Below are positions 1-10,041 of a DNA stretch of 64,000 nt, in pieces. Each line of letters starts with the position of its first letter. The stretch's first letter is position 1. The notes below the pieces were generated by a model. It saw only the letters and a list, made by a program, of their open reading frames with translations, searched no databases and had not been told where the DNA came from. The DNA is from Bos javanicus. Taxonomy: Eukaryota > Chordata > Mammalia > Artiodactyla > Bovidae. The DNA lies in assembly GCF_032452875.1 (NCBI RefSeq), contig NC_083896.1:1798001-1862000 (forward strand), written 5' to 3'. Both the position numbers and the translations under genes were made by a program.

Positions 1-234
1 ACTTAAAGTCTCAAAGTTCATGTGGGGTATTCCTACAAGAAAAGGTTGAATTAGAGAGCAGCCTCAGAATAAAGCAAGTATGGATTAGAGAGACTCCACG
101 TTATTAATTACTTATTACCTTCAATCTTAGTGAGGCATCATCTTTTAAAACTAGTTATGAGTGATATTGTTTAATGTAGTGCATTTAGCTTTTGAAGTAA
201 AGGGTATATTTTAAAGATTATAATAAAATAAATT

Positions 235-430
235 GGGCTTCCCCGAGGGCTCAGGGGTTAAAGGACATCCTGCAATGCAGAAGACACAGGAGACACAGGT
301 TCAAACCTTGGGTCGGGAAGATCCCTTGGAGAAGGAAATGGTAACAGACTCGAGTGTTCTTGGAGCCTGGCAGGCTACAGTCCATGGAGCCTCACAGAGT
401 CAGACATGACTGAACGACTAAACAATCAAG
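235..430 (+). mobile_element. Bov-tA SINE
   Basis: A tRNA-derived ruminant SINE in sense orientation. The head resembles tRNA (GGCTTCCCCGAGGGCTCAGG, with the B-box-like GGTTCAAACC near 299). The Bov-A body follows (GGAGAAGGAAATGGTAACAG) and it ends GACTGAACGACTAAAC. A short TAAATT direct repeat flanks it (229-234 and 431-436). Such SINEs are mobilised by BovB machinery, with which they share a 3' end. It lies in an SLC36A4 intron. Confidence 0.9.
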
Positions 431-2492
431 TAAATTCACAGTTCTGAGCTAGAAATGAGCACCTTGAGGCAGAAACCCTGCATCTCTGGGTTTGTGATGC
501 ATCTCCGTAAAATAGCACATTACTCAGCACTTAAAATATTCATTAAATAGTATTCTAGGTATAAAAGCATTTCCCTTGTAACTGCTAGCCTTAATTGAAT
601 GATGTTTCGGCAGTGTTTTTCTAGGATTTCCACTTGAGTAACCCAAATAGCAGATATTCTTCTCCTAAGAGATATCAAGGGTATATTAAGTTTTCAGATA
701 AACAGACCTTGAGAAGCAGGAAAGTGACGTCTTCCGTCTCACACATGGAATCCTTTTGAAGCACACATTGGATTGGAAAATTCAAACAGGAGAGAAGCAT
801 GTAAGAACAGGGAAGACGTGGGGTAGATATTTTAATTTATTTAGATAAGTGAACTGGGACTTCACATTCCCCACAAAACAGAAAAACATCTTAAGTCTGA
901 GTTCCTGTTTGTAGCATACAGGAACTAGGAGGTTGAATATTCTGGGAAATATAGCTGACAAATAGTGTCAGATAATCAAGCTGTCTTAATTGATCCTACC
1001 AGGAAATCTGAGAGTTGACTTCTGAGGAATTTGTTACCTAAGATGAAAATGTTTAGGCAAGAATGGAATCACCAAGAGGCACAGTAAATAAAGATGTAGA
1101 GAAATATAAGGAAACAGGATAAAAAAGATTTGTATATTCTGAACTATTTCTTCCATTCTCGCCCTCAGAAATTCTTAATGATACTCTTCCAATATGAAAG
1201 TTGCCTATACCTAGGAATCCTGGCTGAAATGACCTCTGCCTTTCCTTTCCTCTGTCTGTCTTCTTTTTTCATCACAGTAAATAGTATTAAATTTCTGAAA
1301 CTATTAGTATATATGGCCAAGATTAGTACATATGGACAATTACCACAGATACATGCTTAAAACCAAAATGAGAACAAAGGTTGATAAACATGTAGGAAAG
1401 TTGAGTATAGAAAAACAGAGTGCTTGAAATTATAGATACGAAACATAGAAATTAGGGGGTTCTTGAAACAAAAATAAAAACAGAATAGTTAATTTTAAAA
1501 GACTGTAATGCTTCTCTTTAACACTGATTTCTGTATTACTCTCTGATGGATCCTTAACAAATATACCAGCTTCTAAAAAGATACTGACCATTTTATTTCC
1601 CATTTTTACTCTGGGTAATAGCCAATGATAGTAATTACATATAATTAATATTACTGAGTGGTGTTAATAATAACCAGATTCTTAACTTATATAATTTGTT
1701 TTATACCAATAGAAAAGTTATTCTACCTATATGCTTAATGATATAGTTTTAGATATATTGTTAATTATATTTTTAAAACATGTAAGTTAAAAGATAATTA
1801 GAAAAAAGGACTGTACTAATAAACTGATAAGAATATTCAATTCTCCAAAATTATGTATCAAAGCATATGAAGCAGGAGTCTTTTGGTTATTTTGTACATT
1901 TCAATAGCTTGACCATTTATGTTTAAACTTTAAAACATCAAGGTGAGAAATATATCTTGAGGTCTTTTTAATAGTAAGTTTGTACTGTTCCTAGCCCTAA
2001 GGCCTTCCTTCTTTCCTTAATTTTGCTGTTTGTAGTGTTTTCAAATCTGTTTCCACTCAGCTTTCTTCTTCCTCATTCACTCCCAGGATGGATACATTAT
2101 AGAAGGAGGCTTAATCGAATTCCTTCTTGTTTGGCAGCTGTTTAGGAAAACTGTTTGTAATCTTGACATATTCGTGATATCATGCAGTGTTTGTCTTTTT
2201 CTCCCCGGCGTGTTCACTCAGCATAGTGCCCGCTGGGTTCATGCATGTTGTCTTGTTTTTGCTCATGCACGTTGTCTTAATATGAATCTAACTTTCTTTT
2301 TATTTTGGTTATATCCATTTTATTTCTTTTATTTTTATTATGACTTAGATAAACAGAGAATGGATTGGTGTTTGCCAGGGGCTGGTAGATGGGGGAAAAG
2401 AGAAGAGTTTGGTAAAACAATACAAGCTTTTGGTTAAAAGATGAATAAGGTCTGAGTATCTAATGTATAATGTGGTGACTGTGGTTGATATT

Positions 2493-2774
2493 GGAGAAGG
2501 CAATGGCACCCCAGTCCAGTACTCTTACCTGGAAAATCCCATGGACGGAGGAACCTGGTAGGCTGCAGTCCATGGGATCGCTAAGAGTCGGCCCGACTGA
2601 GCGACTTCACTTTCCCTTTTCACTTTCATGCATTGGAGAAGGAAATGGCAACCCACTCCAGTGTTCTTGCCTGGAGAATCCCAGGGACAGGAAAGCCTGG
2701 TGGGCTGCCGTCTATGGGGTCGCACAGAGTCAGACACGACTGAAGCGACTTAGCAGTGAACCACTGAAGCAGCA
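2493..2774 (+). mobile_element. Bov-A2 SINE (dimer)
   Basis: Two head-to-tail Bov-A monomers, the first starting GGAGAAGGCAATGGCACCCC and the second GGAGAAGGAAATGGCAACCC (about 2636). The 3' end is GAAGCGACTTAGCAG. A perfect 12-bp target duplication, GTGGTTGATATT, sits at 2481-2492 and 2775-2786. The intact duplication and limited divergence suggest a relatively recent insertion into the SLC36A4 intron. The open frame through it is not a gene. Confidence 0.95.
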
Positions 2775-3031
2775 GTGGTTGATATTACTGTATTGTATGA
2801 TTGAAATGTGCTGAGAGTAGAATCGGTGTTCCCACCAAAACATAAAAAAATAGGCAAATATATGAGGTGATGGATGTGTTTGTTAATTAATTCTGTTTGT
2901 GGGAACTCTTTCACAATGTGTATCAAATCATCATGTTGTAGATTTTAAATGTCTTATAATTTCATTGGTTAGTTAAATGTCAGTAAAGCTGGAAATGAAA
3001 GAATGACTAAATTTTGAAAATTTTTTAACAG

Positions 3032-3201
3032 GTTATATCAATCAGTGAAAATTCTGTATTCCTTCGGCATCTTTGTGACATATTCAATTCAGTTCTATGT
3101 TCCAGCAGAGATAATTATCCCTGTGATCACATCCAGATTTCATGCTAAATGGAAGCAAATCTATGAATTTGCAATAAGGTCCTTCTTGGTTACTATTACT
3201 T
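3032..3201 (+). CDS. SLC36A4: SLC36A4 penultimate coding exon (amino acid transporter PAT4)
   Basis: This exon encodes about 56 residues of a multi-pass amino-acid transporter of the SLC36 (AAAP) family. The translation contains YSFGIFVTYSIQFYVPAEII, a transmembrane helix, followed by a basic loop (FHAKWKQIYEFAIRS). I recognise it as SLC36A4. The acceptor is a T-rich tract ending in AG at 3030-3031. The exon starts on the last base of a split codon. The donor is GTAAGT at 3202. The last base (T, 3201) joins GT of the exon at 8654 to make a Cys codon, so phase is kept across the 5.45-kb intron. SLC36A4 is known in mammals as a high-affinity tryptophan/proline transporter on endolysosomal and Golgi membranes linked to mTORC1 signalling. 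Earlier exons lie outside the window, and no stop or frameshift is seen. Confidence 0.95.
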
Positions 3202-5040
3202 GTAAGTATCACTGCATACTTATATCATAATGATTTTTATTGTTGAATTTCTTCTAATGAAGCTACTTAAAGTATATTTTTTATATTTTTGAAATAATTT
3301 TGTTCACCTAACTAGATACATTTTGGTTTAAAATTCTGTTATTCTACTGATATAGAAGAAAATCATAAATCAGATCCTATCACATGTAAAACAAGTAACC
3401 TAATTATTATTTTCAAAATAATATCACTCATGATTGAAATATATATTTAAATCAGATGCATAAGCGACTCTTTATATGGTTGATAACATTTTGCTTTGGC
3501 TTTCTAGTTTTCCTGAGGTTTTTTATATCTGCTAACTTTTGTGTATTTAACAGTTCAGCTCTCCATGACTCCCTATACAAATGGGTTTTGTTCTGTTTTG
3601 GTCTTTAACAGTTTTAGTGGCTTATTTTACTTACTATTGGAAGGAGTGTGTATAATCTCTTATTATAGTTGCATATTATAAAATGCCCCACAAGGTAGAA
3701 TTAATCATGCAGACTCGTGGAGAGGGGCCTTTCGTTTGGTGTAGCACTCTCAGTGACGTGACGGTTCAAAACTCAGGCCTCCCACTTCCTTGCTGGGTCT
3801 TAAGTTACAAACCATCTTTGAGACATTTAAAAATATGAACAAAGTGGTTAGAAGTTGCTGTTAATACTATCATTATTATCACCACTTTTATTATAATTGC
3901 AAAGAGAAAGATGATTGCCCCACTGACCTATCTGATGGGATTGCCTAGGATGATACCAAGGACGAGATGACTGGTGACTGGGGGTAAGCAGCTTTGGAAA
4001 TTCTCGAGAAGATTTGAGTAACTATCTTGGCCCATTCGAGGTTAGAGAATGGTAGAACTAGAAATTCTGGGTAACTCTGTAAATTGCATTGAGCACCTTG
4101 GGGTGCAGCTTATGCCTAGATTTAAAGAATTGGGTGTATTATATTTTGTTCAGGGAAACAGCAAAGCTGGGCAAAGTAGATAAAGAAGATAAGACATACT
4201 TTTCGAAGCAATTATTTAAATGAAATATGTCAACTAATAAGGGAACTCACATTGAGGAATGAAGTCAGTAAACCCATACTCCATTGTCTAATGAAACACC
4301 CAGGTGGAAAAATTATTTTAAAATGTTTTAGAATATTCTTTACACATTACTTTTATTGACATTTTGACAGCTGTACTAAATAAAAAGACATATTTCAGGC
4401 AAAGTCCTTCTATCAGGAGATGTAAGGCAGTTCTATTCTGAATGCATGTCTCCTTTTAAGGTTAGCTACTGAATTTTAATAACTTCACCCACTTCTGCAC
4501 ATTGGCTGCTGTTATGTTGAGCTCCCTGTCTGCTGCAGTCCAGACCAGACTGCACCTCTACCTCCAGGAGTTTATTCCCACAAGCCAGGGCTTTTTCTCA
4601 AGGGCTGAGTACATAGCACCAAGAGTTGCAGCCTGTTCTTTGTTGCTGCTTTCTTTTAGTTAAAAATAGAGAAGCCTGTTTAACCATATGTGAGGGCTAT
4701 ATTTACAGCATGCTTTGGACACAGAGAACACAGACCATGTCATATGCCCTTCTACTTCATTGAGACACATGGTTGGACACTGACCTGCATTTAAATCTTT
4801 GGCAGGTCCTTCAAGTTAAAGTCAACCGATGTTCATGACAGACCTGTTTTGTATCCGTTATCCAAAGCACCTGAAAATGTCCTGGGCAGGACTCTTTACT
4901 GACGGGTGTGTCGAGAGCTGGCGGGACCTTGTCCTGTCTGAGGAGCGGGCTGTGCAGCGCCAGCAGGGGGAGTGGAGGTCCCGCTGGGTGTGCGCCTTTC
5001 AGGCCCCACAGTCCTTTCCAGGTGCTCGGCCACGTCTGCA

Positions 5041-5116
5041 GGGCAGACCTGCAGACTGTGGGGCTCATCAGCTTGGGAGGGCAGATCTGCAGACTGTGGG
5101 GCTCATCAGCTTGGGT
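5041..5116 (+). repeat. 38-bp tandem duplication
   Basis: Two adjacent copies starting at 5041 and 5079. They share GCAGACTGTGGGGCTCATCA and differ by about one base (GGGCAGACCT versus GGGCAGATCT). The duplication is confined to the GC-rich patch in the intron and creates three overlapping chance open frames in this interval. Confidence 0.9.
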
Positions 5117-5639
5117 TGTGTGTTATGTCTCGGTCTCCATTTAGTATGGAATCGCCCTTTCACAGCATCTTCTTCATGGAATCAAAAGCTTGAAAGGATG
5201 GGTCAGGCTCTTCCTGCGTGTTCCCTGTAGACCCTTACCTGCTAGGTAGGCGTTACACAGGTAAGAGAGAAGAGTGACCAGCAACTGGCCAGAGGCCACC
5301 ATGGACTGCAGTAAATGCCTTTTATTTTAAAGGCAAACCTGTAGAAAAAGCTGCTAAATTTTGGTTTCAAACCAGTATTTTGATCCCCTGTTTGAATTGA
5401 ACCTACAGAATATGTTAAATACCCTTGGATTTGAGAGTATGCTTTCTTCTTTTAGTAAACTGTGACTACATAAAGCATAAATCTTTGGTAGTTTGTAGAA
5501 TACTAAGAAGAAGTACCAGAACCATTTAAGTTCCTTGTCACAATAGCTGAAAATAAGTACCACGCTGTGCCCTAGTATTCTATCTTAGAGTCAGTAGGTA
5601 TATGGAGAGGATCATTCACTGTTTGTGCAATTTAAATTT

Positions 5640-5712
5640 GTGTGCTGCAACTAGAGAAAGCCTGCGTGCAGCACTGAAGACCCAGTGCAACCAAAACTAA
5701 AAATAAATAAGT
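5640..5712 (+). mobile_element. CHR-type tRNA SINE, 3' remnant
   Basis: Contains GCAACTAGAGAAAGCCTGCG followed by GAAGACCCAGTGCAACC and an A-rich AAATAAATAAG tail. This is the characteristic 3' end of the cetartiodactyl CHR SINEs. The tRNA-like head is missing, so this is a truncated copy. Compare the fuller copies at 37904 and 59671. Confidence 0.7.
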
Positions 5713-6901
5713 TCTAAAACAGATTTATGAGCTAGAGTGTTGTTGATGCTATAGTAGCAAGCATTTTACTTTTTTCTCTGATATATCTGCTTTTACCATT
5801 AAGATGCAAGAAAATGGACCTTTTTTGCCATTGCTTTTTTTTCCACGTCAGAGACAACTTTGTACCTTAAGGATACATTCTTTTCCTCTATAATATAGTT
5901 TTTGGAAATGCTGAATAAGATTAATTAGTACTTACTAGATGTCTTCATAATAACTGTCTGTAAATGACAAAGGGTAGCATATTTATAGTAATCCTGTAGT
6001 GAATATTTGTAATGAATAAATTATCCTTATCCAAGTTATCCTTTGACTTACTATTTTTGTGATTTTTGAGTTCTTCTATGTCAGATTTGCCTAAAATATA
6101 TATATTTCACTTTCTTCTCTACTAACATTATCAAATAACATTTTAAGCCATTTTCATTAGCAAATATATATTGGTTATATAACATTTAAAGAATGACTTT
6201 ATCTAATTGATAAATTTCATGATTTAAAAGCATTTGGTAAATGAAATTTTAGTCTGAATAAATAAATTCTAAAATACTATAGTGTTTCTCCAGATGCTTT
6301 TCCAAAATACTTTTACTCATAACAACTTGGCCTATTGGAAAACATTAGTAACAAAAAATAGACTCCAAAATGAAAGGCTCTTTAGATGACAAGGTGGTAG
6401 TTGTGTTGGTCTGGTTGTCCTTTTAAATACTGCCATCTACTATAAGTATTTTTTCACAAAATGGATAAAAGCCAATGGGTTCTGAAATGTTCTGTTGTGA
6501 TTGAGAGTCATGCTTTATACTTCCTTTGAGAGAAATGTTAAATGGTATAGCACACATCCATTAAACAAGGATTCACTTTATAAAGTATTTCTAGTTTAGA
6601 GTTCCAACTTCACATTATTTACCTTAGGAAGATTTATTGTCCTTCAGTCTTGTAGAAGTGCAGCTATGTTTATGATTTCAAAATAACTTTTTTAGGATTT
6701 TAGCTTTCATAATAATGTAAATAAAAAGTGTGTGGTTCTAAGAAATGTGGTAGTTCCAAATTAATGCCACATCCTCCTGGAAAAATATCGAGAGCCACAA
6801 AGAGAATATGGGGAGCGAGAAACCATAAACTAACAGTTAAGAAGTAAAGAAACCAGTAGACCAGAATCCCGAAACTTAATTACAAAGAGCATGAGTTAAA
6901 T

Positions 6902-6925
6902 TACACACACACACACACACCCCCA
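6902..6925. repeat. (AC)n microsatellite
   Basis: About eleven AC units followed by a short C run, within the SLC36A4 intron. Confidence 0.9.
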
Positions 6926-7344
6926 CAGAAAGTTCAGTAAGAGACAAACATGCAGGAAAAAGAAAAGCAAAGGAAAGTAACCTTGGAAATAGAAGGATGA
7001 CAAAGAATAGTGAGAAAACTGATAGCTTTTGAAGACAAGGAAAGAAACACCGACACATACATAATTAGAGTCCTCGCAGCTGAACTGTGCTTACATAGCC
7101 ATCTTTGGTGGCGGCGGTGATAGAGTTGTCACAGCTTGCATGCCAGCAAACTTAGCTACTATTTCTGGTGGCAGCTCCAACCCTTCACAAATCATTCAAT
7201 GATTTAAGGACAATTCAGAGAAAGAATATGTCTCGATTTTTGCAAACCTTCTGTTGATACCTTTTGGTAAGATAAGATAAAAAAAGTGCTGGATCAAAAC
7301 TTGCAGAAAACTTGTCAATAGCTTGGCATAAAATCCTGCTGACA

Positions 7345-7930
7345 ATAATGGTGCATAATTTTTTTTATCTTTTCATTTTTAAATAGCTTAGAAAAGCTGT
7401 ACAAGACAGTAGAATTACCATAAACCCTTTACTCTGTTTCCTCTAATGTTAGTAGCTTACATACCACAACTGTTAAAGCCAGGAAATTAACATCGATAAA
7501 ATGCTGCTGACTCATCTGCAGACGTCATTTTGCTTTCACTGGTTTTCCCTTTTTCTGATCCAGGAGCCAATTCAAGGTCCCGCTTGAATTTAGTTGTCAA
7601 GTCTGCTAGACTCCGCCAGTCTTGACAGTTATCTTTTTTGGTCTTCATTTAACCTTGACATCTTTGAAGTGTCAGTAATGCTGTAGAATTTCCTTCAGTG
7701 TAGACTTGTGTGATGCTTTCTTCTGATTAGGTTGAAGTTAAGCATCTTTAACAAGAATCCACAGGTGATGCTTTGCACTTCTCAGTACATCATATCATGG
7801 CTTATGACTGCTGATGTTAACTTTGATCACTTGGTTAAGGTGGTGTCTGTCAGGTGTCTTCACAGTAAAGGTGCTCTTTTTTTCCCTTTATAATTAATGA
7901 GTTTTTAATAGGGGTATTTCCTGTTGTTAT
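7345..7930. mobile_element. Ancient L1M-type LINE fragment (3' region)
   Basis: The stretch including TGATGTTAACTTTGATCACT, the following GGTTAAGGTGGTGTCTGTC, and upstream CATCATATCATGGC resembles the 3' non-coding region of old mammalian L1 (L1M) families. There is no open reading frame. Orientation is not certain by eye. It is heavily diverged, consistent with insertion before the ruminant radiation. Confidence 0.5.
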
Positions 7931-7942
7931 ACAGTTGGTGTT

Positions 7943-8160
7943 TAAAAAAAAAAAGTGTAAAGTGTTAGTCGCTCAGTTGTGTCCAACTCTTTGCAACTCC
8001 ATGGACTGTAGCCTGCCAGGCTCCTCCATCCATTGGATATTCCAGGCAAGAATACTGGAGTGAGTTGCCATTTCCTTCTCCAGGGGATTTTCTGACCCAG
8101 GGATCCAACCCAGGTCTCCTGCATTGCAGGAAAATTCTTTGTTGTCTGAGCCTTTTGCCC
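7943..8160 (-). mobile_element. Bov-tA SINE, antisense
   Basis: Reads AAAGTGTTAGTCGCTCAGTT then TGTCCAACTCTTTGCAACTC, the reverse complement of a Bov-tA 3' end. The body and tRNA-like head follow (GGTCTCCTGCATTGCAGG near 8113). It lies in the last SLC36A4 intron, opposite to the gene. No clear target duplication is visible. Confidence 0.88.
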
Positions 8161-8653
8161 ATTAATTTTAGGATCCTTCATTGACTTTTCCTGCAACAGT
8201 TATTACTGTAGTGTTTACTTAATAATGATTTTCTGTTTCCATGGTTTCTTCTATTTTGGTTAATTGGAATTCTAATGTAAGAAATAGTTATCTCTTCTCT
8301 TTGATTTAACCATTTGTTTATACCATACCAGCCCAGATTTTGTGTTTTATAGAATGAGCTTAATGGCAGAATATGCATTCTTTACCCAAAACCTCATAGC
8401 AAAAATTAAAAGTTGTTTATGTAAGAAGCCCTATTGATAAGTCAAACTCTGAGAAACATCACTCAGTGTTTTGGTTTCTTTCTTTATTTTCATTTTTAGC
8501 TCAGAACAAAACATGACAGATGCTTCCGCAAGCAATAGTCTCATAGTGCCTACTTGCATCAGTTAATTTTAATGTGTTGAAAGTATCTGCAGTTAGTGTT
8601 TACGTAGGTATTACATATTTACATAAGGAAAATTTGTATTTTCAATTTTCTAG

Positions 8654-8961
8654 GTGCCGGCGCAATCCTCATTCCTCGTTTAGACATTGTGATCGCGTTC
8701 GTCGGAGCTGTGAGCAGCAGCACGCTGGCCCTGATCCTGCCGCCCCTGGTTGAAATTCTCACGTTCTCTAAGGAGCACTACAGTATATGGATGGTCCTGA
8801 AGAACGTTTCCATCGTGTTCACTGGGGTTGTTGGTTTCTTATTAGGGACATATGTAACTGTTGAAGAAATTATTTATCCTACTCCCAGAGCTATCACTAG
8901 CACTCCACACGGCCCCTCTTTAAATTTGAATTCCACATGCTTTACATCGGGTTTGAAATAG
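8654..8961 (+). CDS. SLC36A4: SLC36A4 last coding exon and stop codon
   Basis: This exon completes the SLC36A4 C-terminus. It begins after TTTTCTAG and continues the split Cys codon as CAGAILIPRLD. A membrane helix (IAFVGAVSSSTLALILPPLV) follows. A loop (FSKEHYSIWMVLKN) leads to the final helix (VSIVFTGVVGFLLGTYVTVE) and a hydrophilic tail ending NLNSTCFTSGLK before TAG at 8959-8961. With the exon at 3032, 158 C-terminal residues are present and no inactivating change is seen. The local sequence is more GC- and CpG-rich than the surrounding intron and 3'UTR, as expected for a constrained exon. The usual methionine start reported for this stretch (8689) is only an internal codon. Confidence 0.96.
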
Positions 8962-9912
8962 TAGGAGCAGAGAGATGAGTCTCCGGTTTCAAAATGATTT
9001 AAGAACCACTAGGACACGTTGGCGGTACTGATAAGCTACAACATATTTCTTGGTTTTAAGTATTAGCAGCAATTTCAAAAATTTTAGTTTTGAAAATTGA
9101 AAAGATTAAAATGTTAAATAATTAAAGAAATACTCTATTACTTGTCTTTCAGTCAGAGATGATTCAACCGAGATTCTGTCTTTTACCTCCATGCTGTTCT
9201 TTTGTCACCTGGTTGAGGAGAGAACAGGGTTTCAGCATTAAAAGAATTAAAGAAGAAGGTATAGGTAGCTGAAATCTGACCACCCTAATGAATTTCAAAG
9301 TATCCTTCATGTTAGTATAGAAATATCTCAGTTGTGTTTTTATTAGAGAGCCAGATACTTACATTTACCCTTTGGAAGTTTAGAAAAACCTTCATTAGCC
9401 ATGATGTAAGCATCAGAAAATCCCCCAATCAAGAGGACCTGTGCAAGAGTCTGATTTACTGTTTCAACCAGATTTGAAAGAGACTTTAAAAGTTGTGGAA
9501 TACAAATTCCCTTGTTTTTTTTTTTTTTTTTACATGTGGAAATAGATACCCAGGATGGTTAAAGTTAACTTGATTGAGACCACTCAGCTTGAGATCAAGA
9601 GAACATGATCTTTGGATTCCTGGTCCAGGATTTTTTATCTTTCATGTCACATCCTAGAAAAAGAATAAATTATGTTCAGTTCAACTTTAGTGTTAAGTCG
9701 GTTTAATATGATGTTTGCCAAGTGCATGTGACCTGAGAAGACAGTCAGGGAGCTCTGAAAAGCCTGCAGCACAGCCGTGGGGCAGAAGCAGCGCTTTAAT
9801 GAACCAGTAGAAGCACCTTGCTGGTTCAGCTTCTGGCAGGTGGACAGTGCCCAGCTGTCCTGTGTGTGGCTTTAGCTGTCCTTACTGTTTCTTCCTTTCT
9901 AGGTTTGTAGGT

Positions 9913-10041
9913 GGAGAAGGCAATGGCAGCCCACTCCAGTACTCTTGCCTGGAGAATCCCAGGGACGGGGGAGCCTGGTGGGCTGCCATCTATGGGGTCG
10001 CACAGAGTCAGGCACGACTGAAGTGACTTAGCAGCAGCAGC
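9913..10041 (+). mobile_element. Bov-A monomer SINE in the 3'UTR
   Basis: One Bov-A unit starting GGAGAAGGCAATGGCAGCCC and ending GAAGTGACTTAGCAGCAGC. A perfect 12-bp target duplication, AGGTTTGTAGGT, lies at 9901-9912 and 10042-10053. The head matches the first and the tail the second monomer of a Bov-A2, so it may be a dimer that lost one unit. It is sense to SLC36A4. Confidence 0.93.

Larger units (their letters stand above)
1..3031 (+). other. SLC36A4: SLC36A4 intron (upstream of the penultimate exon)
   Basis: This stretch precedes the exon at 3032 and must be intron. I saw no further SLC36A4 exon in it. It is AT-rich and holds a Bov-tA at 235-430 and a Bov-A2 at 2493-2774, both in the gene's orientation. 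The rest (about 437-2480) shows nothing I recognise; short open frames there look random. Confidence 0.75.
3202..8653 (+). other. SLC36A4: SLC36A4 last intron
   Basis: Intron between the two recognised exons, with GT at 3202 and AG at 8652-8653. It is AT-rich apart from a GC-rich patch at about 4860-5130 that contains a 38-bp tandem duplication. It also holds a CHR-type SINE remnant, a short CA run, an ancient L1-like stretch and an antisense Bov-tA. The remainder (3210-4850, 5230-5640, 5710-6900, 6925-7340, 8160-8650) shows no recognisable gene or repeat. Confidence 0.85.

Noticed and set aside
235..430. tRNA gene in the SINE head
   Set aside because: Only A/B-box-like traces remain; no cloverleaf forms and the body is Bov-A.
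2485..2814. 109-codon open frame in the SLC36A4 intron
   Set aside because: Entirely a Bov-A2 SINE; similar frames appear in every Bov-A2 copy here.
4829..5230. 133-codon frame in the GC-rich intron patch
   Set aside because: Length is due to the tandem duplication and high GC; all three frames are partly open and none looks like a protein.
9664..9669. AATAAA as the main SLC36A4 poly(A) site
   Set aside because: Possible, but the sequence after it lacks a strong GT/T-rich element and a better signal lies at 12793; left as an alternative.
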